Part shown: piece after piece, positions 1-12,189 of the stretch
Layout: every line of letters begins with the position of its first letter
Numbering within the stretch: the first letter of the stretch is position 1
Assembly (NCBI GenBank): GCA_036768485.1
Contig: JAVLUZ010000145.1
Span: 22,353,522-22,417,521, forward strand
Direction: 5' to 3'
Length of the DNA stretch: 64,000 nucleotides
Origin: Mermis nigrescens
Lineage: Eukaryota; Nematoda; Enoplea; Mermithida; Mermithidae
Program-made: the position numbers and the translations under genes
The notes under the pieces: generated by a model
What the model was told of the DNA's origin: nothing
Database searches by the model: none
Seen by the model: the letters and a program-made list of their open reading frames with translations, nothing else

Positions 1-1030
1 AGAAAATTAATTTCTTTATGCTTATGTCACGCTATTTTTCCATAAATGTACATTTTAGCCGCAAATACGAATTCAAGCAAATTTATTCAAAGAATCCTAT
101 GTAATGTTAGCGCTTTCTTCATTGCACTTTAGGTGATATTTGGCTTTCTGACAAAATTGCAGCATGCAAACTTCTACATATATAGGTCGCTTTTTCAGCC
201 CAATTCATGTGGATTAAATTCTCAGTGAAGATGCTGTGTACGTATGGATGAAAAAACAGTGCGCTGGAATAAATTACCAGCATGTCTACAAAAAATTGCT
301 ACAAAAGTGGTTTCCAGGTGTTTGTGGATATGCTGTAAAAAGGTAGAGTAGGTACATAACAAAATTCCGCGTAATAAAACTTTCGACAATTCCTTTACAT
401 AAATATATAAGTGTGGTGGACGACACTCATAGAGCTCATGCGCTGCTATTTTTCGTAGCTTTTCCCGTCAGCTCGTTTCGCTGTTCGGATGTGCCATTGC
501 TGTAGCGCTATTTTCGTGCTTTAACCCGTCGAGATGACGTTTCATCTCCGGATTAAGTCCGCAATTTTTTGATTAATGGATAACTCCAGTGGCGGGTCTT
601 CGGTCGGTTCCACATCTCCCCAAACAATCGAAATATGTCCGAAAATCCGCTTTTCGCGTGCAAAATAGTGTTTTTGCCTTTTTATGCCTACTTTTACATA
701 AAATTGTTTATGGTGCACATTTTTCCAAAAAAATTCAAAATTTCCGTAAAATATGTTCAAATTCTTGTATTTGTGAATGTGGGACGATCGGCTCGAACGG
801 GCTTATACGAATGTAAAATCTAGGTTAAAAGTTAGCAAATCGAGCAAAAGTGAGACGCCATGCCGTTCTATTGTAAAAACACAAACTTAAATACTAGAAA
901 AAGTTGACATAAAAAATTGAAAAAAAATTGACAAAAAAAATTTGACAAAAGCACAAAATGAAATGGACAAAACAAATAGCGAGTGGGCGGGGCGATGGGA
1001 TTAGTTGCAATCTTATGTAAAAGGGCCACA
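1..1030. other. AT-rich DNA without recognised gene
   Basis: Only short open frames with no recognisable protein. A patch of runs of A (about 890-970) precedes the MITE pair. Nothing supports a gene here. Confidence 0.6.
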
Positions 1031-1330
1031 TAGTTTGCTTCACACAAGTTCGGTCATAAATTTTAATACCATCTCCGACAATAAGCTGACAGATTGCGAT
1101 TATAGCATTAATCTGATATATAATTATCGTAACCCTCGGCTTACAGTCGATGAAAATTCTTAGAATTTATGCACGAAGCTATGTGGAACAGACTTATAGT
1201 CTGTTTCACACAAGTTCGGTCATAAATTTTAATACCATCTCCGACAATAAGCTGACAGATTGCGATTATAGCATTATTGTCGATGAAAATTCTTAGAATT
1301 TATGCACGAAGTTATGTGAAACAGACTATA
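1031..1330. mobile_element. Two adjacent copies of a small inverted-repeat MITE
   Basis: Two near-identical units (about 1031-1196 and 1195-1330) share the segment from CACACAAGTTCGGTC through GATTGCGATTATAGC. The second begins TATAGTCTGTTTCACA and ends with its exact reverse complement, with imperfect inverted similarity continuing for about 40 bp. TA-bounded ends suggest a Tc1/mariner-type MITE (inference). Confidence 0.75.
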
Positions 1331-1564
1331 GGTCCACGTGTAAACGTGGATGCATTTCTTTAGCTTCAAGCCCGTGCTTGAGCTACATTGAGATTGAGTT
1401 GACGTTGTAAGCGTGCGTTATTACCGTTTTTCTGTACGCTATGTAAATCGCTTGAGAGGCGCAAAAACTAAGAGAATTGCGATGTTCTTGTTTAAGTAAG
1501 AAATAAAGCTAGCGCCCTATTACATTTACACAGCTTACTAATAGGCGTGCTAAAGTGCCACTTA

Positions 1565-3133
1565 TCATAGGTCGCGTTAGCGCGTACCTAATATACTTGG
1601 GTACCCCCAACATATGTCCCCCTCACAGCTATAACGGCACACATCTGGGAGGTGCGGCTTTTTTCAAAAGGTAGATAATAAAAAAACTTAGATACCGTTT
1701 TTTTGTGTACACTCAATACCGAGCTAGTCGTTAGTGTGTAAAGTTTATACCGAAAATTCAAATGATCGGCGGAGGGTTATTTAAAAAAATGTTTTCCCTG
1801 ATTAGTAGATTACGAATCGGGTTTTAAAATTTCTTTACACTCATTAGTTGATGCACAGGAGTGTAAATTAGACGGTTTTTTACTGTTTTCATGTGCACAA
1901 GCATATCTAACTCAGTTTTACATTCTATACAGTCTGATTGGTTTCAAAAGGTAGACGGTTATAAACTCTAGGGGAACCTTTTTATTTTTTTTTCAAGTAA
2001 TATTTTCAAATTTAGAGGTGGTTTATTGTAAAGAGTCTAAGACAAAAAAATATTTTTTTCTGCCATATTCTCCACTTAGTAGACAAAACGTAGTAATTAT
2101 CTTTTAAATGTGCCTCGTCCTAAGCGCTACACGTCAAAATTTATTTTGTTTCTTTACAATCAATATTGCATTATTAGTGCAGGTGTAAACTTTACACTAA
2201 AAAATTTTTTCGCTTAAAAATGTTCTCCGTAAGGTCAGAATAACGAATCTGACCTTTAAACTTTTCTACAGCCAGTGTTTGTTGAGGTATGAAGAGGTGA
2301 ACTTTGAATTATACATCTATTTTTTAATGCCGATAGATAACTCTGTTTTGCATATTGTTTGATCAGATTTTTCTTATTTCAGAGGTTTTTGACTCGTCTT
2401 TAATAAATAATTATTTTTATTATCATAAATGCACTATTCTTAAACTTCAGTAGAATGCTGAATATTTTTCAATTTAGCATAATCAAGCTGAAATCTTGGC
2501 TGCGAGTTGAGCTGGTGCAATGGCTGACGTCTCCGTTCTCGCATGTGGATTTAAAAAAGTGTCTTCTTTAAATAATTTTCAAAGTTTCAGATAAGAGTGT
2601 ATAAACGAAATTTAAAATGTTTACTTTTTTAAATTGCTGGCAAGTAGCAACGATGACTATTGATAGAAAACTAAGTGGTATTGTATTTAAAGTTGTTTTA
2701 TTTTGTTAAGCAGGGGCCGATTGATTAGTGCACACAATCGTTACGCGCATGCTAGTGTACCTACTAGTCTGTTTCAAGTCAATTCACGCGTTTCCTATTG
2801 TTTTAAACCAACAATTTCTTCAATTGTTTTGGATGCATCGATGTTTGCTATTTCATTCAATTGGTTTAGAAAGACTGTTACTCAATATCATTTCCCATAG
2901 CTACTGCATGCTAACGTGCTGCTTTTTCAATCATTTTTATGGTTAAATATTTATTTTAAGGTGTTTACCGCAGAATATACTTCGGTTTTTTCGTTGCTTA
3001 GAGAAAGTGTGATTTTTATCAGATTTTGCGACTTTAGTAGCTTTTTCCTAGTCCCCTCCTTTTACATCCTTACAATCCACAATTCCAAGTATATTCATCT
3101 TTTTTGTTCCATCGGAGCATTTTTCTTTGCTAG
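1565..3133 (+). mobile_element. Helitron-like non-autonomous element, copy 1
   Basis: Shares both ends with the element at 23750-27574. The left end is TC followed by TAGGT..CGC.TTAGCGCGTACC and GGGTACCCCCAACA. The right end is CATTTTTCTTTGCTAG. The left end is preceded by A, and the right end (CTAG) is followed by T, as expected for Helitron insertion at AT. No Rep/helicase is seen. Similarity of the two copies stops exactly at CTAG. The hairpin before CTAG is weak (AGCA/TGCT), so the class is tentative. Confidence 0.5.
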
Positions 3134-3898
3134 TGTTGAGATATCTGATCTACGATTTGAATAATAATTTTATCGTAAGCTATCATTCGAGATATGTGTT
3201 ATGATATTATTTAGTTTTTTCTTTTGCATGAACTTTATGCGCAATTTATATAGAAGCCCTTAAAATTGATTTCTTGTCTTGTCTTATAAATCGTTTCAAG
3301 AACGACTCATGAAAATCTTCAGTAGGTACTACAAAGACATTCCTGGCACAAAAATATGGCTTCCATCCAGTCCAGATCGTTGTGAAAGTAAATAAACAAC
3401 AATTATAGTCTATTTCGCGAAACTTTGTGCATAGATCACAATTTTGAAGTAAATGTATGTACATATGTGCATAAATCGATTGCAAAAGCGGATTAAACTG
3501 AAGCAACAATCATGATACTGAGCATAGCAATTCATACGGATATGAAGTTTTATTATGCAGCATTGTACTACTGTAGGCTACCTGCAAACTACTTTTGCAG
3601 CTACCTGCTTGAGCGCTAAAATTTGATTTGCATGCGCACGGTTTCGTGAAAAAGACTATTGGTATGCGTGAAACCCACCCACGATAGTCAAAAATCCGTT
3701 GAAATCGCGTAAACATCATTTCCATACATCCAAACTTTGACAAAAAAATTAACAGACTTTCTAAAGAGATATAGTAGAATAGAGCCGAGGAACATTATTT
3801 AAAGCATTGTGGATATTTATAGTATAAAATCATGCAGATTGGATCGTTAAAATAACAAGTTTTGCCTATTTTACTGTAGAATCATTATCGGCTGTATC
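3134..3898. other. Non-coding DNA with a dispersed repeat
   Basis: About 3460-3680 resembles 19330-19540 and in part 25860-25960 (shared pieces such as AACAATCATGATA and CACTGTAGGCT-like stretches). No protein-coding signal is recognised. Confidence 0.5.
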
Positions 3899-3906
3899 CT
3901 TCCAGT

Positions 3907-6575
3907 CAGGGTTGCCAGGTGCAGGAGAATTCTCCTGAATTCAGGAGAATCTAAAATTTTCAGGAGCAGGAGCAGGAGAATGGGCTTTTCAGGAGAAATT
4001 TCAGGAGAAGTTGTAAACATGCAGGAGAATGCAGGAGAATTTTAAAATGTCAGGAGAATTCAGGAGAATCCTGAAAATCTAGGAGAATTCAGGAGAATTT
4101 TCAAAACTTAAACAGCAAGTTATAATGATTATCATACATTAACCTTCTTACTGTACTTACTGTAGTTAGTCAGTTGTTTCACATTAAGAATTTATTTCGT
4201 TCATAGTTAAGACCTAAGTGTTAAGTTATAACTATATCCAAATAAGTTTCGTGCTTCCGTAGTAAATCATTCATTCATTCATTTATTTATTCACTTAATA
4301 TCACGAAGTGCAGAAATACATAGCTTTACACACCGTCTAATTGTTTTTATCAGTTTCATAGACGTTTGCAAACACCGTTTTTTTCCACTTTTTGGTCTAT
4401 TTGTCAACCAAAATTTTGGGAAATGGAAAAAATTTTTGGGCTTGGTTGGCATTTGTGGAAACTTTTTGTAATGTTAAAAATGCGTTTTAGAGAGTTAAAA
4501 CTTCAAAAATTTTTCGGCGCTTCGCATAGGCGTAGCCAGGATTTTCGCCAGGGGGGAATTCCAAAAAAATTTTTTCGTCTAAAAAAACTCGTAAAAACGC
4601 GCAGGGCCGTTAAATAACGTGTTTTTTGGGCTTTTCACATCATCCTGCACGATTTAAGCCATTAAAAAATTAAATTTTCTCAAAATTTTTTTCATGTTTT
4701 TGACGGAAAAAATGCTTCTTATGCGCGCGAAGCGCTAATTTTTTGATTTTCCACCAATAAAACGGTAGAAACTGCCAAATAATAGAATAAACCGGCGCGA
4801 AGCACCGAATTTTTCGATTTTAATCCTTAAGCCGCGCCGCGCCAATTGCAGCATTTTTATCGACAATCTGGTCTAGAACTTCACTACGATTGAAAATCCT
4901 TATCTTCTGCACGGATTCAGTTAGTTTTTGTAATGCAAAAATGCGTTTTAGAGAAGTGAAACTACAAAATTTTTCGCGCTTCGCGCCGAATTGATTTAAT
5001 TCTTTTTTGTTATTAATATTTGAGCCGCGCCGCGTCAACTGCAGCATTTTTATCGACAATTTGATCTAGAACTTTACTACGATTGAAAATCCTTATTTTC
5101 TGCACGGATTCAGTTAGTTTTTTAATGCAAAAATGCGTTTTAGAGAAGTGAAACTACAAAAATTTTTCGGCGCTTCGCGCCGAATTGATTTAATTTTTTT
5201 TGTTATTAATATTTGAGCCGCGCCGCGTCAACTGCAGCATTTTTATCGAAAATTTGATCTAGAACTTTACTACGATTGAAAATCCTTATCTTCTGCACGG
5301 ATTCGGTTAGTTTTTGTAATGCAAAAATGCGTTTCAGAGAGGTGAAACTACAGAAAATTTTCGGCGCTTCGCGCCGAATTGATTTAATTCTTACTTGTTA
5401 TTGTTGTTTAAGCCGCGCGGCGCCAATTGCAGCATTTTTTATCGATAATCTGGTCCTAGAACTCCACTACGATTGAAAATCCTTACCTTCTGCACAGTTT
5501 TTGAAATGCAAAAATGATTTAAAGAGCTAAAATTTCAAAATTTTCTAGCGCTTCGCGCCATTTGATAAATTATAGTTTTAATTGTCAAAAACGACTTCAG
5601 AATTGGCTAAAATGCTTTACTGAAGGAAGGAAATTCAAGTTTCAACATAAATAACGTTACTGATCGTGATATTCTTGTAGAGCGCGAAATTTTTATACAA
5701 AAAGTGCATCAAACACCGCTATTGCATGTGTACATAAAATTTTCCACTTAAAAACACTGATTTTTCAACACAGGCGCTCTATTTCGAACGTTTTTAGACC
5801 TCCCAAAAAATGTGGAAAAAAGTCGGAAAAAGTGGAAAAAAATTTTGGGTTCGGTCTATAATGTCAACCAAATCGCTGGGAAAAAAACGGTGTTTGCAAA
5901 GCGCCTATAAACATTTTTTTGATATATTTCAAAACGTAAGGATTTGCTTGCTACTGAAGTACATACAATTAGTAATAAAGTATTATTTATTTTTTCAAAA
6001 GACATTGCAAACAGGGCTCTTTTCAGAAATTTTTGATGATGTAAGTGCAACTGAAAATTGGCGGTCACTGTTTTAAGCACAGAAACTGTTTTTTCGAATA
6101 ATGTGTATTGTAAACAATGCGACCTCTTTAGCTTAGGCCCTTGAGCAGTATATCCTGATGAAGATCAGGAATCTGTTATTGAATGTTTGTCAGCTGTTGA
6201 TGTTGAATAAAATGTTATACTTTGTGGTGCAGCATTAGTCTTCCATTATTTTTGCATCTGCCTGTATAATGCAGATATGCTCCATGAGCTTTTTGTGAGA
6301 GAATTAATGTTCATTATTTAGCCTTGAGTGTCCTTAGGATTAACAGGCAAGAGATCAGAATAAAATAGTTGGGTGAACCAAGGTAAATTGGCCTGAGCAT
6401 GCTTGATATGCATGTGTACATACAATTGTAGATCTGCTGTACAACCTTTCCTGCAAAATATGAGCCAGGAGAATTTTCAGGAGAATCAAAATATTTTCAG
6501 GAGAATTGCAGGAGAATTTTTCCCCAATTTTACCTCTGTGCAGGAGAATCTGAATTTTGGGACCTGGCAACACTG
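3907..6575. mobile_element. hAT-like element with CAGGAGAAT subterminal repeats
   Basis: The ends are CAGGGTTGCCAGGT and ACCTGGCAACACTG, an inverted pair with one mismatch. Flanking 8-bp sequences CTTCCAGT (3899-3906) and CTTTCAGT (6576-6583) differ at one base, as expected for an old hAT target duplication. Just inside both ends lie many direct copies of CAGGAGAAT (about 3917-4100 and 6460-6550). No transposase is seen. The interior holds four ~180-bp satellite units. Another CAGTGTTGCCA end begins at 6581 within the target duplication. Confidence 0.75.
4800..5560. repeat. Satellite-like array, ~180-bp unit
   Basis: About four tandem units each contain GCAGCATTTTTATCGA, TACGATTGAAAATCCTTA, TGCACGGATTCAG, ATGCAAAAATGCGTTT and a GGCGCTTCGCGCC hairpin. 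Inverted copies of the same unit lie at about 8260-8810 and 9545-9650. Confidence 0.8.
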
Positions 6576-7720
6576 CTTTCAGTGTTGCCAACCTCGGGGT
6601 TTTTCTTTAATATTCAAACTTTTCAGCTCTGAGGTTTTTTAAAGTTTTTTGTCGCATTTCGCACTCAGTTTACTTCCAAGAATGCGAGGTTTTTCACTGA
6701 GAATGAGGTTTTTAATTTTTTGCAATTCTGGACAATTTGATACTTATTGTAACGGCAGTAATTATTTGCAGTCAAGTGCAGGTAATATAGCACACAATGT
6801 AAAATTATATGCAGTCAGAAACAAGCGTTCTAGACGCAGGTAATATAGTACACAATGTAAAATTATACGCAGTCAAAAACCAGTGGCCTGGACTGCAGGT
6901 AATATAGCACACAATGTGATACCTATATGCAGTCAAGTTGAATGCTATCGATAGGGGAAGCTGGCTCTTTGCTCGCATTTCAACCTGTAGTAGATGGTTA
7001 TAGAAGGCTTTTTTATTTAAGATTGTTGGACAGATTTGCTTCCTGACTGGGGAACCCCGTTTTTTTCCCAGCGCTCTGGTTGACATTATAGACCAGACCA
7101 AAATTTTTTTCCACTTTTTCTGACCTTTTTCCACGTTTTTTTGGGAGGTCTAAAAACGTTAAAAATAGAGCGTCTGCATTAAAAAATCAGTGTTTTTCAA
7201 ATAGAAAATTTTATTTACACATGCAATAGCGGTGTTTGATGCACTTTTTGTATAAAAATTTCGCGGCTAAACTCAAGAATATGGTACTTTCGGAAAAGGT
7301 GCAAAACGAATACGGAATGCCAAAATTTTTTTGCCAAAATGGTAGAACATGATAAATTGAAGCGAGGAAAAAATTTGGTGAAAATCTGAGCCATACTTGC
7401 AAAGTTACAGGCAACTCTCGATTTGAGTGTTACGTGGGACGATTAAACGGCTCGATCCAAGGACTTACACATTTGTCAGAAATATATAATATGGGCCGAA
7501 ATTACGGAAGGAAGCATAGCAATGAAGGAGAAAAAGAAGGCGCGGAAAGCTGTTTGAAATTTTATAAATTTTAAAAAATTTTCAACTTTTTTTGCATGTT
7601 TTTTCGGTTTAACTCGATCAGATATACGAAAACCTAAGTTTTTGCTTCTATTATACTCAGGCTTAGGCTTAGTATATCTGAAAAGGTGTTTTCAAACTGC
7701 TCAGGTCGAGGTCGCTCCCG

Positions 7721-7872
7721 CTCAGGTCGATGTATTGATGCTTAGGTCGATGTATAGATGCTCAGATCGATGTATAGATGCTTAGGTCGATGTATAGATG
7801 CTTAGGTCGATGTATAGATGCTTAGGTCGATGTATAGATGCTTAGGTCGATGCTAGATGCTTAGGTTGATGT
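7721..7872 (+). repeat. 20-bp minisatellite
   Basis: About seven units of TTAGGTCGATGTATAGATGC with minor changes. It is part of a fold-back arm; the reverse-complement arrays are at about 10420-10515 and 10762-10902. Confidence 0.9.
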
Positions 7873-8809
7873 AAATTGGGTATCTACATGTGATTCTGCA
7901 TTCAGCTGTTTGAATCTTCAAATACTTAGGTCGAGAAGATGCTTGTTTAGGTCAAGAAGAGGCTAATTAAAGAAATCCATAGCTTTTGTAATATTGATCA
8001 TAGACGGTTGAAATTTTTTTTCTGCGCTTTCTTTCAACATATTCTAAGTACTGAACAAAAAAATCCGCTCTTCTGAAGTTTATTTGTTAGTATTCTAAAA
8101 GTACCATATTCTTAAGTTACTCCAAATTTCGCGCTCTACAAGAAATATCACGATCAGTATACGTTATGTTGAAACTTGAATTTCCTTCCTTCAGTAAAGC
8201 ATTTTAGCCAATTCTGAAGTTGTTTTTGACAATTGAAACTATAATTTATCAAATAATGGAAGCGCCAGAAAATTTTGAATTTTTAGCTCTTTAAATCATT
8301 TTGCATTACAAAAACTGTGCAGAAGGTAAGGATTTTCAATCATAATGGAGTTCTAGGACCAGATTATTGATAAAAATGCTGCAAGTCGGCGCCACGCGGC
8401 TTAAACATTAATAACAAGTAAGAATTAAACCAATTCGGCGCGAAGCGCTGAAAAATTTTGTAGTTTTACCTCTCTAAAACGCATTTTTTGCATTACAAAA
8501 ACTAACCAAATCCGTGCAGAAGATAAGGATAAGGATTTTCAATCGTTATGGAGTTCTAGGACCATATTATCGATAAAAATGCTGCAATTGAGCGCCGCGC
8601 AGCTTAAACACTAATAACAGGTAAGAATGAAATCAATTCGGCGCAAAGCGCCAAAAATTTTTGTAGTTTAACCTCTCTAAAACGCATTTTTGCATTACTA
8701 ACTAAATCCGTGCATAAGATAAGGATTTTCAATCGTAGTGAAGTCCTAGACCAGAATGTCAATTAAAATGCTGCAATTGGCGTGGCGCGGCTTAAAGATT
8801 AATAATAAG

Positions 8810-9544
8810 CACTGTTTTTTTGTACGAGCCTCTTTGTACATGTACAAAGATCTCCGGAAAAGTCTTTGTACGAGCGAAAATTTTTTTGTACATATAACGT
8901 ATAGATATGCAATTGAATGTACACATTTTTACGTACTACTAGATTGTTATCCGTGACCCGCACTCTATGCAAAAGGTGTAACTTTGTCCTAAATTTAACT
9001 GGTTATATTAGCTTGGCCCGAAACGCCAAAATTCTCATGAGTCTTAGGTTGAAATTACACATAAAATTCGACTCAGCAAGTCAAAATTACTTTTGTTACA
9101 CAATTATAAATAATAAGCGGTTGCAATGTGCTGACTGAATCTCATAATAGACACCAATTTGCTTTTGAATTTAATGCAACGCAAAGATAAAAGAGTCAAT
9201 TCTATCTTCAAACGGCAGAAAACAGTGCAAAGTTGTTTAATAGTTCTTTTTTCTGCATAAAATCTTTATAAAACAGTAGAAATAGATGTAAAAAATGCTT
9301 CAATCTGTACAAAGATGCTTACAGATAGATTTTGGAGTGTTAAATGCCCGCGCTTGGAGCTAAATAGAATGTAATTATGATACTCGGCGCGAAAATTTTT
9401 AGAAATTTTGCTAAAAAAATACTCCAAAAAACGTTAAAATTACTATTACTTTGCCCCAAAAAGTCTTTGTACGTTGTACAAAGATGGCTCCGAAAATCTT
9501 TGTACGAGCCTCAAAATCTTTGTCTCGTACAAAAAAAAACAGTG
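8810..9544. mobile_element. hAT-like MITE, 735 bp (family A, long form)
   Basis: Termini CACTGTTTTTTTGTACGAG and its inverse ending CAGTG. Exact 8-bp target duplication ATAATAAG at 8802-8809 and 9545-9552. It interrupts a unit of the ~180-bp satellite. Subterminal palindromes TTTGTACATGTACAAAG are present. An inverted relative is at 16997-17734. Confidence 0.85.
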
Positions 9545-10161
9545 ATAATAAGTAAGAATTAATTCAATTCGGCGCGAAGCGCCGAAAAATTTTGAAGTTT
9601 TAACTCTCTAAAATGCATTTTTAACATTACAAAAATTTTCCAAAATTTAACTCTCTAAAATGCATTTTTGACATTACAAAAATTTTCCACAAATGCCAAC
9701 CAAGCCCAAAAATTTTTTCCATTTCCCAAAATTTTGGTTGACAAATAGACCAAAAAGTGGAAAAAAACGGTGCTGGGGAATGTTTTTTTGTGCTGCATGG
9801 GTTGGGTAGCAGCCTCAATAGCTGCCCAGTCTGCCATTAACGCATGTTAATGGGCCAGCGTAAGCTCTTGGGCATACATACACACATATATGACCAATCC
9901 GGAATAAATTCATCGCACAATTACAGGGTGGTTCAAACAGAGCACATAGATCATAATAAACAGACTAGCAATATCACAGCCAATGAATCTTATGATGTCG
10001 AATCAAGTCCAATAATTGACACAATGGCTGTTTAGCCAGCTATAAAATTAGATTTAAACGCAAGAAAAGGGCAAAAATGGCTAGAAATAAAGTATGTAGA
10101 CAGCATAGGCATGTACCTCACTTTCCTGTTGGTACGTGTACGTACAGATTTTTTAAGCATT

Positions 10162-10902
10162 TTGGAGTTACTTAAGAATATGGTACTTTCAAAATACTAA
10201 AAAATAAACTTCAGAAGAGCGAATTTTTTCGCTCAGTACTTAGAACACATTGAAAGAAAGCGCGGAAAAAATATTCATCCATCTATCATATTACAAAAGC
10301 TATGAGTTTAGTTAATTAGCCTCTTCTCGACCTAAGCAAGCATCTTCCCGACCTAAGTATTTAAAGATTCAAACAGCGGAATGCAGAATCACATGTAGAT
10401 ACCCAATTTACCTCGACGTAAGCATCTATACATCAACCTAAGCATCTATACATCGACCAAAGCATCTATACATACATCGACCTAAGCATCTGTACATCAA
10501 CCTGAGCATCTATAGGAGTAACTTAAGAATATGGTACTTTCAGAATACTAAGGAATAAAGTCCAAAAGAGCGGATTTTTATCATCATCACTTGTGACATG
10601 TTGAGAAGGCGCGGAAAAAAAGTTTCATTTGTCTATGATGAATATTACAAGAGCTATGGGTTAAGTTAATAAGCCTCTTCTCGACCTGAGGAAGCATCGT
10701 CTCGCCCTGAGTATTTGAAGATCTAAAAGCTGAATGCAGAATCACATGTAGATACCCAATTTATGTTGACCTTAGCATCCATACATCGACCTAAGCATCT
10801 ATACATCGATCTAAGCATCGATACATCGACCTAAGCATCTATACATCGACCTAAGCATCTATACATCGACCTAAGCATCTATACATCGACCTGAGCGGGA
10901 GC
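10162..10902 (-). repeat. Duplicated ~350-bp unit with minisatellite arrays
   Basis: Two tandem units (about 10162-10513 and 10514-10902) share AACTTAAGAATATGGTACTTTC, GCAGAATCACATGTAGATACC and end in arrays of GACCTAAGCATCTATACATC. They are the reverse complement of 7490-8110. Confidence 0.8.
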
Positions 10903-12189
10903 TACCTCAGCCTAAGCAGCTTAAAACACCTTTGCAGATATACTAAGCCTAAGCCTAAGTATAATAGAAGCAAAGACTTAGATTTTCATATATCTTATCA
11001 AGTAAAACCGAAAAAACATGCAGAAAATATCAAATGTTTTTAAGATTAAAATTTCAAATAGCTTTTCGCGCCTTTTTTCTTTTTTCTCCTTCATTGCTAT
11101 GCTTCCATCCGTAATTTCAGCCTACGTTTTCATTTCTAACAAATGTGTGAGTCCTTTGATCGAGCCATTTAATCGTCCCACCCACCCAACACTCAAATCG
11201 AGAGTTGCCTGCAACTTTGCAAGTATGGCTCAGATTTTCCCCAAATTTTTTTCGGCGCTTCAATTTATCATGTTCTACCAGTTTGGCAGAAAAATTTGGC
11301 ATTCCGTATTCGTTTTGCTCCTTTTCTAAAAGTACCATATTCTTAAGTTTAGCCAAGCATTTTATTTCCACTGCAATAAAACAATGCCCCAGAATGAGGA
11401 CAAGAACAGCAACAGCTACTCAACATCTATCAAGCAGGACTAGAGCTTACGCTGGCCCATCAATGTGCGCTAATAGGTGACTGGTCAGCTATTGAGGCTG
11501 CTACCCATGCAGTGCAAAAAACATTCCCTAGTGAGGAAGCAAATCTGCTAGACCATCTTAAATAAAAGTGCCTTCGAAAACCATCTACTACAGGTTTAAA
11601 TGCGAGCGAAGCGCCAGCTTCCCATATCAATAAGCATTCAACTTGACTGCATATAATATCACATTGTGTGCTCTGCAGTCTAGGCCACTGGTTTTTGACT
11701 GCATATAATTTAACATTGTGTGCTATATTTCCTGCAGTCTAGGCTGCTGGTTTTTACTGCAAATAATTTTACATTATGTGCTATATTACCTGCAGTCTAG
11801 GCTGCTTGTTTTTGACTGCATATAATTTTACGTTGTGTGCTATATTACCTGCACTTGACTGCAAATAATTACTGCCTATTGTAACTTTACACTAAGCTAC
11901 GATCGTCTATTCACGGAAGAGCGCACAGCGCACCAACCAAAGAAACGCATATAGCTTGACCCTAGCAGCGGGAGCGATACTGACCTAAGCGGGAGCGATA
12001 CCAACCTAAGCTAAAGTACTACCCTTCACGTAAATCTAAGCCTAAGCCTAGCAAAAATAAAAAAGTTCGAAAAAATCGATAAGTGTTGCGGCTAGGAGGC
12101 GCTCTCTCCGTCGATAGAGGCTCGTCCGTCACTAAGGATCTCAAATATTATTTACCACTTAAGTTACCACTACTGCTGAACCCCAGTCC

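Larger units (their letters stand above)
4366..11880. repeat. Nested fold-back (large inverted repeat) cluster
   Basis: Several segment pairs are reverse complements: about 4366-4520 with 9590-9780, 5400-5690 with 8110-8430, 5690-5900 with 7055-7265, 6720-7040 with 11540-11880, 7230-8110 with 10140-11350, and 9770-9880 with 11430-11540. The arms carry tandem repeats, reminiscent of Foldback/Galileo-type elements. Coordinates are approximate because they were aligned by eye. No transposase is recognised. Confidence 0.7.

Noticed and set aside
7721..7872. Regular 20-bp repeats that look CRISPR-like
   Set aside because: Units are directly tandem without spacers, in a eukaryotic repeat cluster; a minisatellite.
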